Shown one piece after another: positions 22,767-29,922 of a DNA stretch of 32,917 nucleotides (position 1 is the stretch's first letter; every line of letters begins with the position of its first letter). The translations under genes and the position numbers were made by a program. This stretch comes from an uncultured Collinsella sp. GTDB lineage: Bacteria; Actinomycetota; Coriobacteriia; Coriobacteriales; Coriobacteriaceae. The DNA lies in assembly GCA_900545055.1 (NCBI GenBank), contig UQXP01000016.1, positions 1 through 32,917 on the forward strand. Direction: 5' to 3'. The notes below the pieces were generated by a model. That model made no database searches and was not told where the DNA came from. It was given only the letters and a program-made list of their open reading frames with translations.

Positions 22767-23606
22767 ATGTATAAGATCCTGGAGAAGACGCAGTTCTCGG
22801 AGAAGGTGTTCAAGTTCCGCATCGAGGCGCCCGCAATCGCCAAGCATGCGCACGCTGGACAGTTCCTCATGGTTCGCGCCAACGAGACGGGCGAGCGCGT
22901 CCCGTTTACCCTGGCCGGCTGGAACGGTGACGAGGGCTGGGTCGAGTTCATCTTCATGGTGATCGGCAAGACCACCGAGATGCTTTCCACCTACGAGGCC
23001 GGCGAGTCGCTGCGCGACGTCGTGGGCCCGCTGGGCGTTCCCACCGAGATGGCCGAGGGCCCCTGCGCCGTCATTGGCGGCGGCGTCGGCCTGGCAATTG
23101 CCTTCCCGGTCGCCAAGCACCTGGTCGAGACCGGCCACGAGGTGCACGCCATCATGGGCGCCCGCACCAAGGACCTCCTGCTCATGGAGGACCAGTTCCG
23201 CGAGCTCCTCGACGAGGACCACATCCACATCACTACCGACGACGGTTCCTACGGCGAGCAGGGCGTTGTAACCGCTCCGCTGGAGCGCCTGCTGCAGGAC
23301 AAGGCCGTGAGCCAGGTCTTCTGCGTCGGCCCCGTTCCGATGATGAAGTTCTCGACCCTCACCGCCCAGAAGTACGACACCCCCATCACCGCGTCGCTCA
23401 ACCCCATCATGGTTGACGGCACCGGTATGTGCGGCTGCTGCCGCGTCGAGGTGGGCGGCGTGACCAAGTTCGCTTGCGTCGACGGCCCCGACTTCGATGC
23501 CACCCTGGTCGACTGGGATGACCTTCGTGCCCGCCAGGCCGCTTACCGTTCCGAAGAGGGCGAGTCCCTCAAGGCTTATGAGGAAAAGAGCTGCGCATGC
23601 CACTAG
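22767..23606 (+). CDS. nfnA: NfnA / SudB-like FAD/NAD-binding oxidoreductase subunit
   Basis: This 279-residue protein of the ferredoxin-NADP reductase fold has an FAD-binding barrel (GERVPFTLAG, about 44-53), NAD-binding VIGGGVGLAIAFP, GARTKDLLLMED, TDDGSYGEQGVVT, and the CVGPVPMMK strand. A C-terminal [2Fe-2S] site is formed by MCGCCRV and KFACVDGP. With NfnB it forms NADH-dependent reduced ferredoxin:NADP oxidoreductase, an electron-bifurcating transhydrogenase; SudBA sulfide dehydrogenase is the close alternative. It ends in SCACH. The stop overlaps the start of the next gene by 10 bp. Confidence 0.88.
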   Translation: MYKILEKTQFSEKVFKFRIEAPAIAKHAHAGQFLMVRANETGERVPFTLAGWNGDEGWVEFIFMVIGKTTEMLSTYEAGESLRDVVGPLGVPTEMAEGPCAVIGGGVGLAIAFPVAKHLVETGHEVHAIMGARTKDLLLMEDQFRELLDEDHIHITTDDGSYGEQGVVTAPLERLLQDKAVSQVFCVGPVPMMKFSTLTAQKYDTPITASLNPIMVDGTGMCGCCRVEVGGVTKFACVDGPDFDATLVDWDDLRARQAAYRSEEGESLKAYEEKSCACH

Positions 23607-25006
23607 TTAACGGTCGTTTCGTTGCCGATATGAAGTCGCCCCGTACCCCCGATAACGAGGAGCCGGCTGCCGAGCGCGCCTGCGACTTCCGCCCCGTCGA
23701 CAAGGGCTTCACCGAGGAGATGGCGCTGGCCGAGGCCGAGCGCTGCCTCAACTGCAAGAAGCCGTTCTGTGTTGAGGGCTGCCCCGTCAACATCAACATC
23801 CCCCGCTTTATCGAGCAGATCCGCGCGAAGGACTTCGGCGGCGCTCTCGATACCATCCGCGAGGACTCCATGCTTCCCGCCATCTGCGGCCGTGTCTGCC
23901 CGCAGGAGAACCAGTGCGAGGGCAAGTGCATCCGTGGTAAAAAGTCCGAGCCCGTGGCCATCGGCCAGCTCGAGCGCTTCCTGGGTGATCGCCCCGAGCT
24001 CGCCTCCACGCCCAAGATGGCCCCCAAGAACGGCAAGAAGGTCGCCGTCGTCGGCTCCGGCCCGTCCGGCATCACCTGCGCCGGCGAGCTCGCCCGTAAC
24101 GGCTTTGACGTTACCGTCTTCGAGGCCTTCTTCACCGGCGGCGGCGTGCTGGTCTACGGCATCCCCGAGTTCCGTCTGCCCAAGGCGGTCGTCAAGCGCG
24201 AGATTGACGGCCTGGAGGACATGGGCGTCAAGTTTGAGTACAACTCCGTCGTGGGCAACATGGCCACGGCCGAGGAGCTGTTCGAGCAGGGCTTCGACGC
24301 CATCTACGTGGCGACCGGCGCTGGCCTGCCCAAGTTCCTCAACGTCCCCGGCGAGAACCTGCCCAACGTCTTCTTCGCGAACGAGTACCTCACCCGCGTG
24401 AACCTGATGAAGGCCAACAAGTTCCCCGAGTACGACACCCCCACCAAGCACGGCAAGAACGTCGTTGTCTTTGGTGGCGGCAACGTGGCTATGGACGCCG
24501 TCCGTACCGCCAAGCGCCTGGGCGCCGAGCACGCCATCATCGCCTACCGTCGTACCGAGGATGAGATGCCTTGCCGTCGTGCCGAGCTGCACCACGCCAA
24601 GGCCGAGGGCGTCGAGGTTCTGCCGCTCGTCTCCCCGCTCGAGTTTGTCGCTGGCGAGGACGGCTCCGTGTGCGCCGTCAAGGTCCAGAAGATGGAGCTC
24701 GGCGAGCCCGACGAGTCCGGCCGTCGTCGCCCGGTGCCCATCGAGGGCGCCATCGAGGAGATCCCCTGCGACGTCGCGATCTCGGCTATCGGCACCAACG
24801 CCAACCCCTTCGCAAAGAAGATCGGCGGCAAGATGGAGCTCAACAAGTGGGGCTACATCGTCGCCGACGAGGAGACCGGCCAGACCACCGATCCCCGCAT
24901 CTGGGCCGGCGGCGACATCGTCACCGGTGCCGCTACGGTCATTCTGGCGATGGGCGCCGGCAAGAAGGCCGCTGCCTCCATCACCAAGAGCCTGCTGGGC
25001 GAGTAA
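23597..25006 (+). CDS. nfnB: NfnB / GltD-like flavoprotein subunit
   Basis: This 469-residue protein has an N-terminal double [4Fe-4S] domain: CLNCKKPFCVEGCPVN and CGRVCPQENQCEGKC. An FAD Rossmann motif VAVVGSGPSGITCAGELA follows, then the NADP site VVFGGGNVAMDAVRTAKRLGA, and the C-terminal RIWAGGDIVTGAATVILAMGAGKKAA. Proteins of this shape are annotated as homotetrameric glutamate synthase small chain (gltA), but the overlapping NfnA-type partner upstream and the absence of a GltB favour NfnB/SudA. Together they couple NADH, NADPH and ferredoxin pools. Confidence 0.9.
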   Translation: MPLVNGRFVADMKSPRTPDNEEPAAERACDFRPVDKGFTEEMALAEAERCLNCKKPFCVEGCPVNINIPRFIEQIRAKDFGGALDTIREDSMLPAICGRVCPQENQCEGKCIRGKKSEPVAIGQLERFLGDRPELASTPKMAPKNGKKVAVVGSGPSGITCAGELARNGFDVTVFEAFFTGGGVLVYGIPEFRLPKAVVKREIDGLEDMGVKFEYNSVVGNMATAEELFEQGFDAIYVATGAGLPKFLNVPGENLPNVFFANEYLTRVNLMKANKFPEYDTPTKHGKNVVVFGGGNVAMDAVRTAKRLGAEHAIIAYRRTEDEMPCRRAELHHAKAEGVEVLPLVSPLEFVAGEDGSVCAVKVQKMELGEPDESGRRRPVPIEGAIEEIPCDVAISAIGTNANPFAKKIGGKMELNKWGYIVADEETGQTTDPRIWAGGDIVTGAATVILAMGAGKKAAASITKSLLGE

Positions 25007-25034
25007 TCACCTACAGCACTAGCCGCCAAACGGC

Positions 25035-25072
25035 AAAGTCCCCGTCGAGCACACGCCCGGCGGGGACTTTTT
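25035..25072 (+). terminator. Terminator of nfnAB
   Basis: AAAGTCCCCG pairs with CGGGGACTTT around a GC-rich loop and runs into five T. It lies 28 bp after the nfnB stop. Confidence 0.9.
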
Positions 25073-25084
25073 CCATGCCGGCCG

Positions 25085-25128
25085 CCCAAACCACCACGAT
25101 GGGGCAGGCACCTTTGTGGTGGTTTGGG
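25085..25128. repeat. CCACCAC-type intergenic hairpin
   Basis: The arms CCCAAACCACCAC (25085-25097) and GTGGTGGTTTGGG (25116-25128) enclose GATGGGGCAGGCACCTTT. The arm core and the loop word AGGCACCTTTGTGGTGG are shared with the hairpin split by the IS element (25419-25435 and 26902-26918), so this is a repeat family. Confidence 0.8.
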
Positions 25129-25146
25129 ACTTGCCCGGTCGTTTTG

Positions 25147-25362
25147 TCTCAATCTGTAACAGCTGGAGTCCGTTGAGCCCTGCAGTTGTTACAGATTGAG
25201 ATATTGTGCCGGCCGGCCACGCTGCATCTCAATCTGTAACAGTTAGAGACCAAATATGCCGCCTGGTGTTACAGATCAAGACGTTGGGCTGACGGCCGAA
25301 CGGTTCATCTCAATCTGTAACAGTTAGAGCCATTTTCGCTGGCTTGGTGTTACAGATCGAGA
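25147..25362. repeat. Array of three 55-bp inverted-repeat modules
   Basis: Modules at 25147-25201, 25227-25281 and 25308-25362 each have the left arm TCTCAATCTGTAACA, a 25-nt variable centre and a right arm TGTTACAGAT(TG/CA/CG)AGA. The starts are 80 and 81 bp apart with gaps of 25 and 26 bp. The left arms are identical in all copies here and at 2783-2918; right arms vary at two positions. All five modules are exactly 55 bp. Confidence 0.92.
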
Positions 25363-25372
25363 CTATGCAAAA

Positions 25373-25411
25373 GCCGAGGATAGGCACTGCCGCCAAGGCC
25401 TTCCCCTCGGC
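25373..25411 (-). terminator. Possible weak minus-strand terminator
   Basis: GCCGAGG (25373-25379) pairs with CCTCGGC (25405-25411) over a 25-nt loop, followed on the minus strand by TTTTG. The long loop makes it doubtful. Confidence 0.3.
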
Positions 25412-25448
25412 CTAAAACAAAAACCACCACAAAGGTGCCTGTGAACTG

Positions 25449-25481
25449 CCTCCCATTTCTTGGACATCGGGAAATGGGAGG
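25449..25481 (+). promoter_or_regulatory. Hairpin sequestering the transposase ribosome binding site
   Basis: CCTCCCATTTC (25449-25459) pairs perfectly with GAAATGGGAGG (25471-25481). The right arm contains the GGGAGG site of orfA, whose ATG is at 25488. Transcripts entering from outside would fold this stem, while a transcript starting inside the left arm would not. Confidence 0.7.
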
Positions 25482-25487
25482 TTTTCC

Positions 25488-25985
25488 ATGAGTATAGATC
25501 TCAGGTCGAAGCACGACCTGGAGTCCAGGAGGCGGGCCGTCGAGCTCTTCGACGCCGGCGTCGGCTGCAAGCCGGCGGCCGAGGCCCTGTCCGTCCCCCG
25601 CGAGACCGTGAGAGAATGGCAGTGGGTATACCGGGCGTTCGGAAGCGAGGCGCTGCTGTCCATGGATGGGAAACAATCCAGTTACACATTCGAGCAGAGG
25701 GTCGCCGCGGCGTCGGCCGTGGTCGACGACGGGATGGCGAAGGCCGACGCCATGGCCGAGTTCGGGATCAGGTCGAAATCCCCGCTGGAGCGCTGGTGCA
25801 GGCTCTACCGCGAGGGCGGCGCCGAGGCGCTGCGGCCCCGCCCGAAGGGCAGACCGAGGGGGTCGAGGTCGAAACCCCGGGCCCGCACCCGCGAGCAGGA
25901 GCTCGAGGAGCGCTGCCGCAGGCTCGAGGCCGAGGTCGCCTACCTAAAAAAATTGCGCGCCCTGGTCGAGCGGGACGGGCTCTGA
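25488..25985 (+). CDS. IS3-family transposase OrfA
   Basis: This 165-residue DNA-binding subunit has two helix-turn-helix segments, one around residues 12-45 (RAVELFDAGVGCKPAAEALSV) and one around 66-105. A basic stretch RPKGRPRGSRSKPRARTR follows, then a coiled-coil/leucine-zipper EQELEERCRRLEAEVAYLKKL. It binds the terminal repeats and, as the OrfAB fusion, provides the DNA-binding part of the transposase. The frame continues 36 bp past the slippery site. Confidence 0.93.
   Translation: MSIDLRSKHDLESRRRAVELFDAGVGCKPAAEALSVPRETVREWQWVYRAFGSEALLSMDGKQSSYTFEQRVAAASAVVDDGMAKADAMAEFGIRSKSPLERWCRLYREGGAEALRPRPKGRPRGSRSKPRARTREQELEERCRRLEAEVAYLKKLRALVERDGL
25946..25952 (+). other. Programmed -1 ribosomal frameshift site
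   Basis: Seven A residues are read as CTA AAA AAA TTG in the OrfA frame, the classical A-AAA-AAA heptamer of IS3 elements. A -1 slip yields ATT GCG CGC and enters the OrfB frame, giving a fusion of about 456 residues. Confidence 0.85.
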
Positions 25986-26857
25986 CCAGGGCGGCGGCCG
26001 AGGCGGTGAGGGCGCTGCGCGCGGAGGGGCACTCCCTGCGCCACCTGCTGGAGTGCTCGGGGCTCAGGAGGTCGACCTACTACTACGCGCTGGCGCACCC
26101 GCGGAGGCCGACCCGGCCCGAGCTGCGCGACGCCGCGGCCGAGATATTCTCGCGCACCGCCAACGGCTGCGGGCACCGGCAGATAGCCATGTGCCTGCGC
26201 GCCGAGCTGGGCGCGGTCGTGGCCGACAAGACCGTGCTCAAGATGATGCGCGAGATGGGCATCCGGTGCGGGATACGCCGCCGGGGCTCCCGCCGCCGGT
26301 ACAGCTCCTACAGGGGGCTCGTGGGGAGCACGTTCGAGAACGTCATCGCGAGGGACTTCGGCGCCGAGGGGCCGTGGCAGAAGCTCGGCACCGACGTCAC
26401 CGAGTTCAAGGTGGCCGGCGCCAAGGCCTACTGGGCCCCGGTGCTCGACTTCTGCACGAAGGAGATCGTGGCGAGCGACATATCGACCTCGCCGGACCTC
26501 GCCCAGCAGCACAGGATGCTCGACCGGCTCCTCGAGGCCCTGCCCGACGGGGCGGCGCCGACCATGCATTCGGACATGGGCTGGCAGTACCAGCACGAGT
26601 CCTACACCTCCAGGCTGGAGGGGGCGGGCATCACCCAGAGCATGTCGCGCAAGGGGAACTGCATCGACAACGCCGCCACCGAGCAGCTCTTCGGCCACGT
26701 GAAGGACGAGTTCTACCGCGGCAGGGAGTGGGGCAGCTTCGGGGACTTCAAGCGCGACCTGGAGGGGTACATAGCCCATTGGAACACGCGGCGCAGGCAG
26801 GTAAGATTGAAGGGCCTGACGCCGGAGGAGTTCCGGAACCGGGCCCTTGCGGCGTAG
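25952..26857 (+). CDS. IS3-family transposase OrfB (catalytic part of OrfAB)
   Basis: The OrfB-frame region of about 301 residues is expressed by frameshift from OrfA; the coordinates begin at the first codon after the slip. An HTH_21-like segment (HLLECSGLRRSTYYYAL, GCGHRQIAMCLRAELG) precedes the integrase core. The DDE residues are in GTDVTEFK, MHSDMGWQYQHESY and SMSRKGNCIDNAATEQLFGHVKDEFY. The C-terminal YIAHWNTRRRQVRLKGLTPEEFR is typical of the IS150 group. No internal stop is present. Confidence 0.92.
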   Translation: MARPGRAGRALTRAAAEAVRALRAEGHSLRHLLECSGLRRSTYYYALAHPRRPTRPELRDAAAEIFSRTANGCGHRQIAMCLRAELGAVVADKTVLKMMREMGIRCGIRRRGSRRRYSSYRGLVGSTFENVIARDFGAEGPWQKLGTDVTEFKVAGAKAYWAPVLDFCTKEIVASDISTSPDLAQQHRMLDRLLEALPDGAAPTMHSDMGWQYQHESYTSRLEGAGITQSMSRKGNCIDNAATEQLFGHVKDEFYRGREWGSFGDFKRDLEGYIAHWNTRRRQVRLKGLTPEEFRNRALAA

Positions 26858-26924
26858 TCGCTATTTATTCAGTCCAAGTTTCGGGGCGCAGTTCACTGTA
26901 CCCTTTGTGGTGGTTTTTGGTCGG

Positions 26925-27548
26925 CTAGCCTTCGAGTTGAGCCACTTTGTAGCGGTAGGCAGCGGCTATGACGTCTTTGCAGCCTTCGCGGCCCAGCTTG
27001 GCGCGGTTGACGACGATATCCTTGCCGCTCGTCATCTTCCACTTTCCGGCACTGTAGCGCTTATAGAACGCCTCGCGCGCCTTCTGCTGCTGCTTGACCA
27101 GCTTGGCGCCCTTCTTTTTATTAAGGCCACGCTTCTTGCGCACAATCTCGACGCGGTCCTCAAAAGGAGCGGTCACCAATACGGCAATGTGGTTGGGGTT
27201 GTTACGCAGCAGGTAATCGGACAGGCGGCCTTCGATAATGCAGCTCTCGGTCTCGCCCAGGTCCAAAATCACCTGGCTCATCTTCTGGAACAACTTGTCC
27301 GAGTACGAACGCGCGTCGTAGCGGTCGGGCAGGAACGCCATGTTCTCCACGGCCAGACGCTCGTCGTAGGCGGCCATCTTGTCGAGCGACTCGCCCGCGC
27401 GCAGCGACGCACGCACCAGCAGCTCGTTATCGTACAGCGGAATCCCCAACTCGTTGGCGAGGATGCGTCCAATCTCGTGGCCCTCGGCACCAAAGTCGCG
27501 CGCGATGGTAATGACCACAGGACTCTTCTTGTTCTCCAGATCGCTCAT
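26925..27548 (-). CDS. Cytidylate kinase-like family protein
   Basis: This 207-residue P-loop kinase-like protein (Cytidylate_kin2 type) has ITIARDFGAEGHEIGRILANELG in place of a classical Walker A at the N-terminus, followed by YDNELLVRAS, a CIIEGRLSDYLL strand, VLVTAPFEDRVEIV, and a Lys-rich lid KKRGLNKKKGAK. It ends DIVVNRAKLGREGCKDVIAAAY. The nucleotide substrate is not established for this family. An AAAGGA site precedes the ATG. Its natural terminator has been split by the IS element. A short terminator separates it from the upstream transporter operon. Confidence 0.85.
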   Translation of the reverse strand: MSDLENKKSPVVITIARDFGAEGHEIGRILANELGIPLYDNELLVRASLRAGESLDKMAAYDERLAVENMAFLPDRYDARSYSDKLFQKMSQVILDLGETESCIIEGRLSDYLLRNNPNHIAVLVTAPFEDRVEIVRKKRGLNKKKGAKLVKQQQKAREAFYKRYSAGKWKMTSGKDIVVNRAKLGREGCKDVIAAAYRYKVAQLEG

Positions 27549-27569
27549 CGCGATTCCTTTCTAACAAAT

Positions 27570-27597
27570 GAGAAAAAGGCTGTCTATCGCCTTTTCC
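27570..27597 (-). terminator. Short terminator of the amino-acid transporter operon
   Basis: On the minus strand GAAAAGGC pairs with GCCTTTTTC around an 8-nt loop and contributes a T5 run. It lies 28 bp after the last permease stop. The stem is short, so readthrough into the kinase-like gene is possible. Confidence 0.6.
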
Positions 27598-27624
27598 CAC
27601 GATAGCGTACCAGGGAAAGCCAGG

Positions 27625-28263
27625 CTATGCGGCCACAATACGGCGTTGATAAGCCCTCACCAGCAGCGAGATACCAAAGTTGAGCACAAAGTACATCGCG
27701 AAAACCAGGCCGTAGAGCATAAGCACCTGCGACAGGTCGATCGCGTGGGCCATCACGACGTTGGCCGTGTACATGAGTTCGGCCACGTTAATGCCCGAAA
27801 GATACGAGCTGTCCTTAATGACAGTTGTGCACTGGCTAAACAGCGCCGGAATGATCGTCTTAAACGTCTGCGGCAGAATGATGTAGCGCATGGTGGCAAA
27901 GAAGCCAAAGCCCTGGCTCTGCGCCGCCTCAAACTGGCCGCGCGGAATCGAGTTGAGGCCGCCGCGCACAATCTCGGCCATAACAGCGCTGGTGAACAGC
28001 GTAAAAGCGATGGTCGAAATCACAATGTCCAAACCCTGCACCGTAAAGTAGATAAACAGGATCCACAGCAGGTTTGGCGTGCAGCGGAACAGCTCGATAT
28101 AGGCGCTCACCAAAATACGGAACGGGCGGGGCGCATAGCTTTTAACGAGCGCCAGTACCGTGCCAAAGATGAGCGAGAAAAAGATCGACAGCGCCGAGAT
28201 CTCGATCGTCTTAACAAAGCCGCCCCAAATGTAGAGCAGGTTGGTCGCGTTGAAGATTTCCAT
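27625..28263 (-). CDS. Amino-acid ABC transporter permease (GluD-like)
   Basis: A 212-residue His/Glu/Gln/Arg-type permease starting MEIFNATNLLYIWGGFVKTIEISALSI, with about five membrane segments and the EAA loop EIVRGGLNSIPRGQFEAAQSQGFGFFATMRYIILPQ that docks to the ATPase. It starts 3 bp after the stop of the other permease gene, so the two are translationally linked. It forms a heterodimeric channel with that permease. Confidence 0.92.
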   Translation of the reverse strand: MEIFNATNLLYIWGGFVKTIEISALSIFFSLIFGTVLALVKSYAPRPFRILVSAYIELFRCTPNLLWILFIYFTVQGLDIVISTIAFTLFTSAVMAEIVRGGLNSIPRGQFEAAQSQGFGFFATMRYIILPQTFKTIIPALFSQCTTVIKDSSYLSGINVAELMYTANVVMAHAIDLSQVLMLYGLVFAMYFVLNFGISLLVRAYQRRIVAA

Positions 28264-28266
28264 GCG

Positions 28267-29010
28267 CTAGGCCTCCTCTACGTTGTCGAGCCCCAGCTCG
28301 GCCAGGCTCACACCGCGCGGACGCTCCTTGGAGCGGCGCTCGAGCCACTGCACCAGTATGGCGAGCGGAAAGCAGACGATGAAGTACATAAGGCAGCAGA
28401 CGATGTATCCCTGCAGGTAACCGTACAGACTCACAAAGTTGTCGGAACGGTACATAAGGTCGCCGCCGGCCACAAGCGCCAGCACCGACGTATTCTTGAC
28501 CAGGTTGAGCGCCTGGTTGCACAGCGGCGGCAGAATGATCTTGAATGTCTGGGGCAGTACGATGTACCAGTACGCCTGCGCACGGGTGAAGCCCTGGCTC
28601 TGGGCCGCCTCCATCTGACCGCGCGGAACCGCCTCGATACCAGTGCGGATGACCTCCGAAATGTAGGCCGCGTGATACAGACCCACGCCCAAGAAGCCCA
28701 GCACGAACGGCGCGATGCGCACCGGCTGGTCGGCACCGGTTATGGCCTGCAAAAACTGCGGACCGGCCATGTACATAAAGAGCACCTGCACGGGCAACGG
28801 GGTGTTCTGGTAAAACTCCACGTACACGCGGCTTATGGCGCGCAGCACGCGCGAGCGAGTGGTAGAGAACACGCCCAGCAGCGTGCCCAGCACCAGCGAC
28901 AACAGCAGGCCGGCAACGACCACTTGCAGCGTCACGCCAAAGCCCTCCCAGAAGGGCCCCATATTTTGAAATGTCGTCGACCAACGGTCGGCGTCAAATA
29001 ATCCTTCGAG
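28267..29010 (-). CDS. Amino-acid ABC transporter permease (GluC-like)
   Basis: A 247-residue permease results from the ATG at 29010, preceded by AAGGAAGGA; a longer frame to 29046 is unsupported. It has about five membrane segments, ELFRCTPNLL-equivalent EFYQNTPLPVQVLF, and the EAA loop EVIRTGIEAVPRGQMEAAQSQGFTRAQAYWYIVLPQ. The paralogous permease gene follows. The order ATPase, binding protein, permease, permease resembles the actinobacterial gluABCD operon. Confidence 0.92.
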   Translation of the reverse strand, partial: LEGLFDADRWSTTFQNMGPFWEGFGVTLQVVVAGLLLSLVLGTLLGVFSTTRSRVLRAISRVYVEFYQNTPLPVQVLFMYMAGPQFLQAITGADQPVRIAPFVLGFLGVGLYHAAYISEVIRTGIEAVPRGQMEAAQSQGFTRAQAYWYIVLPQTFKIILPPLCNQALNLVKNTSVLALVAGGDLMYRSDNFVSLYGYLQGYIVCCLMYFIVCFPLAILVQWLERRSKERPRGVSLAELGLDNVEEA

Positions 29011-29038
29011 CATTTGATTCCTTCCTTGGACGATGCGC

Positions 29039-29914
29039 CTATACAAGACCCCAGGTCTTGACCTCTTGGTCGAGCCAGCCGTCGGCCAGGCGATCGCAAA
29101 TCACCTGATCGACCACGGCCGAAAGGTCGCAGCCCTTCTTGGTCGCCACGCCGTAGCCCTGCTCGCCAAACTTGACCTCGGGCTGCAGCAGCTCAACGGT
29201 CTCGTTCATGTAACCGGCCAGCGTGGAGCGGTCCATGGCAAAGACGTCGATATTGCCGGCGTCGAGCGAGCTCTTGATGATGGGATAGCCGCTAAAGGCC
29301 CTAAACTCTGGCTTGCAGCTAAAGCCGTTGTCCTTGATCATCTGCTCGATCAGGCCCTGCGTGGTAGCACCCTGGCTCACGCCGATGACCTTGCCGTCCA
29401 GATCCTCAATCGAGGTAAAGCCCGAACGCTTCTTGACCATGAGCCCCACGTAGTCGGTGCGGTACGGCGTCGAGAAATCCCAGCTCTTCTTGCGCTCGTC
29501 GGTGATGGTGTAGGTCGCCGCGACCACGTCGAGTTGGCCGTTATCGATCAGCGGGCCGCGTGTCTTGGGCGTTACGTCGGTAAACTCGACAAGCTCCTGG
29601 GCGCGGGCCTCCTTGTAGCTCACGCCAAAGACGGCAGCGGCGATCTGGTAGCACAAATCGACTTCCATGCCCTCAAAGCGGCCCTTGGCGGTGTCGTAAT
29701 AGCCATAGCCGGGAACGTCCTTCTTAACGCCGGCATTCAGATGGCCACGCGACTTGATGGCCGCAAGCTTGGACCCCTTGTCGGAACCCTCGCCGCCGGC
29801 GGAGTTGCCGCAACCGGTAAGCGCGGTCCCCGTCAGCGCGAGCATGCCGGCGCCCGCCAGCTGCAAAAAGTGGCGGCGCGACACGGCCGCCCTCGTCATA
29901 TCCGTCATGTCCAT
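29039..29914 (-). CDS. Amino-acid ABC transporter substrate-binding lipoprotein
   Basis: A 291-residue SBP_bac_3 protein. The N-terminus has a twin-arginine-like SRRHFLQLAGAG (12-23), a hydrophobic segment, and the lipobox LTGC (C35), so it is probably Tat-exported and lipid-anchored. The mature domain has GVKKDVPGYGYYD, FEGMEVDLCYQIAAAVFG, the ligand segment DVVAATYTITDERKKSWDFSTPY, and SQGATTQGLIEQ. These features fit a polar amino acid such as glutamate or glutamine. Several in-frame starts (GTG, ATG, ATG) are clustered; the ATG at 29914 is chosen. Confidence 0.9.
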   Translation of the reverse strand: MDMTDMTRAAVSRRHFLQLAGAGMLALTGTALTGCGNSAGGEGSDKGSKLAAIKSRGHLNAGVKKDVPGYGYYDTAKGRFEGMEVDLCYQIAAAVFGVSYKEARAQELVEFTDVTPKTRGPLIDNGQLDVVAATYTITDERKKSWDFSTPYRTDYVGLMVKKRSGFTSIEDLDGKVIGVSQGATTQGLIEQMIKDNGFSCKPEFRAFSGYPIIKSSLDAGNIDVFAMDRSTLAGYMNETVELLQPEVKFGEQGYGVATKKGCDLSAVVDQVICDRLADGWLDQEVKTWGLV

Positions 29915-29922
29915 CACCGCGC

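Larger units (their letters stand above)
25442..26895 (+). mobile_element. Intact IS3-family insertion sequence (IS150-like)
   Basis: The element is 1454 bp. Its ends are imperfect inverted repeats sharing TGAACTGC, a CCC block and TTGGAC (left TGAACTGCCTCCC..., right, inverted, TGAACTGCGCCCC...). A 3-bp direct repeat CTG flanks it (25439-25441 and 26896-26898). It carries overlapping orfA and orfB joined by a -1 frameshift heptamer. The ends, the direct repeat and both reading frames are intact, which suggests recent insertion and possible activity. Confidence 0.95.
25419..26918 (-). terminator. Transcription terminator split by the IS element
   Basis: The left arm AAAAACCACCACAAAGG (25419-25435) and its perfect 17-bp complement (26902-26918) are separated by the IS. 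Without the IS and one CTG copy they would be joined by a loop of about 9 nt. On the minus strand the restored stem is followed by TTTTTGTTTT and lies directly after the stop of the cytidylate-kinase-like gene, so it was most likely that gene's terminator. Confidence 0.75.

Noticed and set aside
23597..25006. Glutamate synthase small subunit (GltD)
   Set aside because: There is no GltB large subunit nearby, and the overlapping upstream gene is an NfnA/SudB-type subunit, so NfnB fits better.
25147..25362. CRISPR array
   Set aside because: The repeats alternate in orientation, are only 15 bp, and no cas gene is nearby; they are reported as a distinct repeat array.
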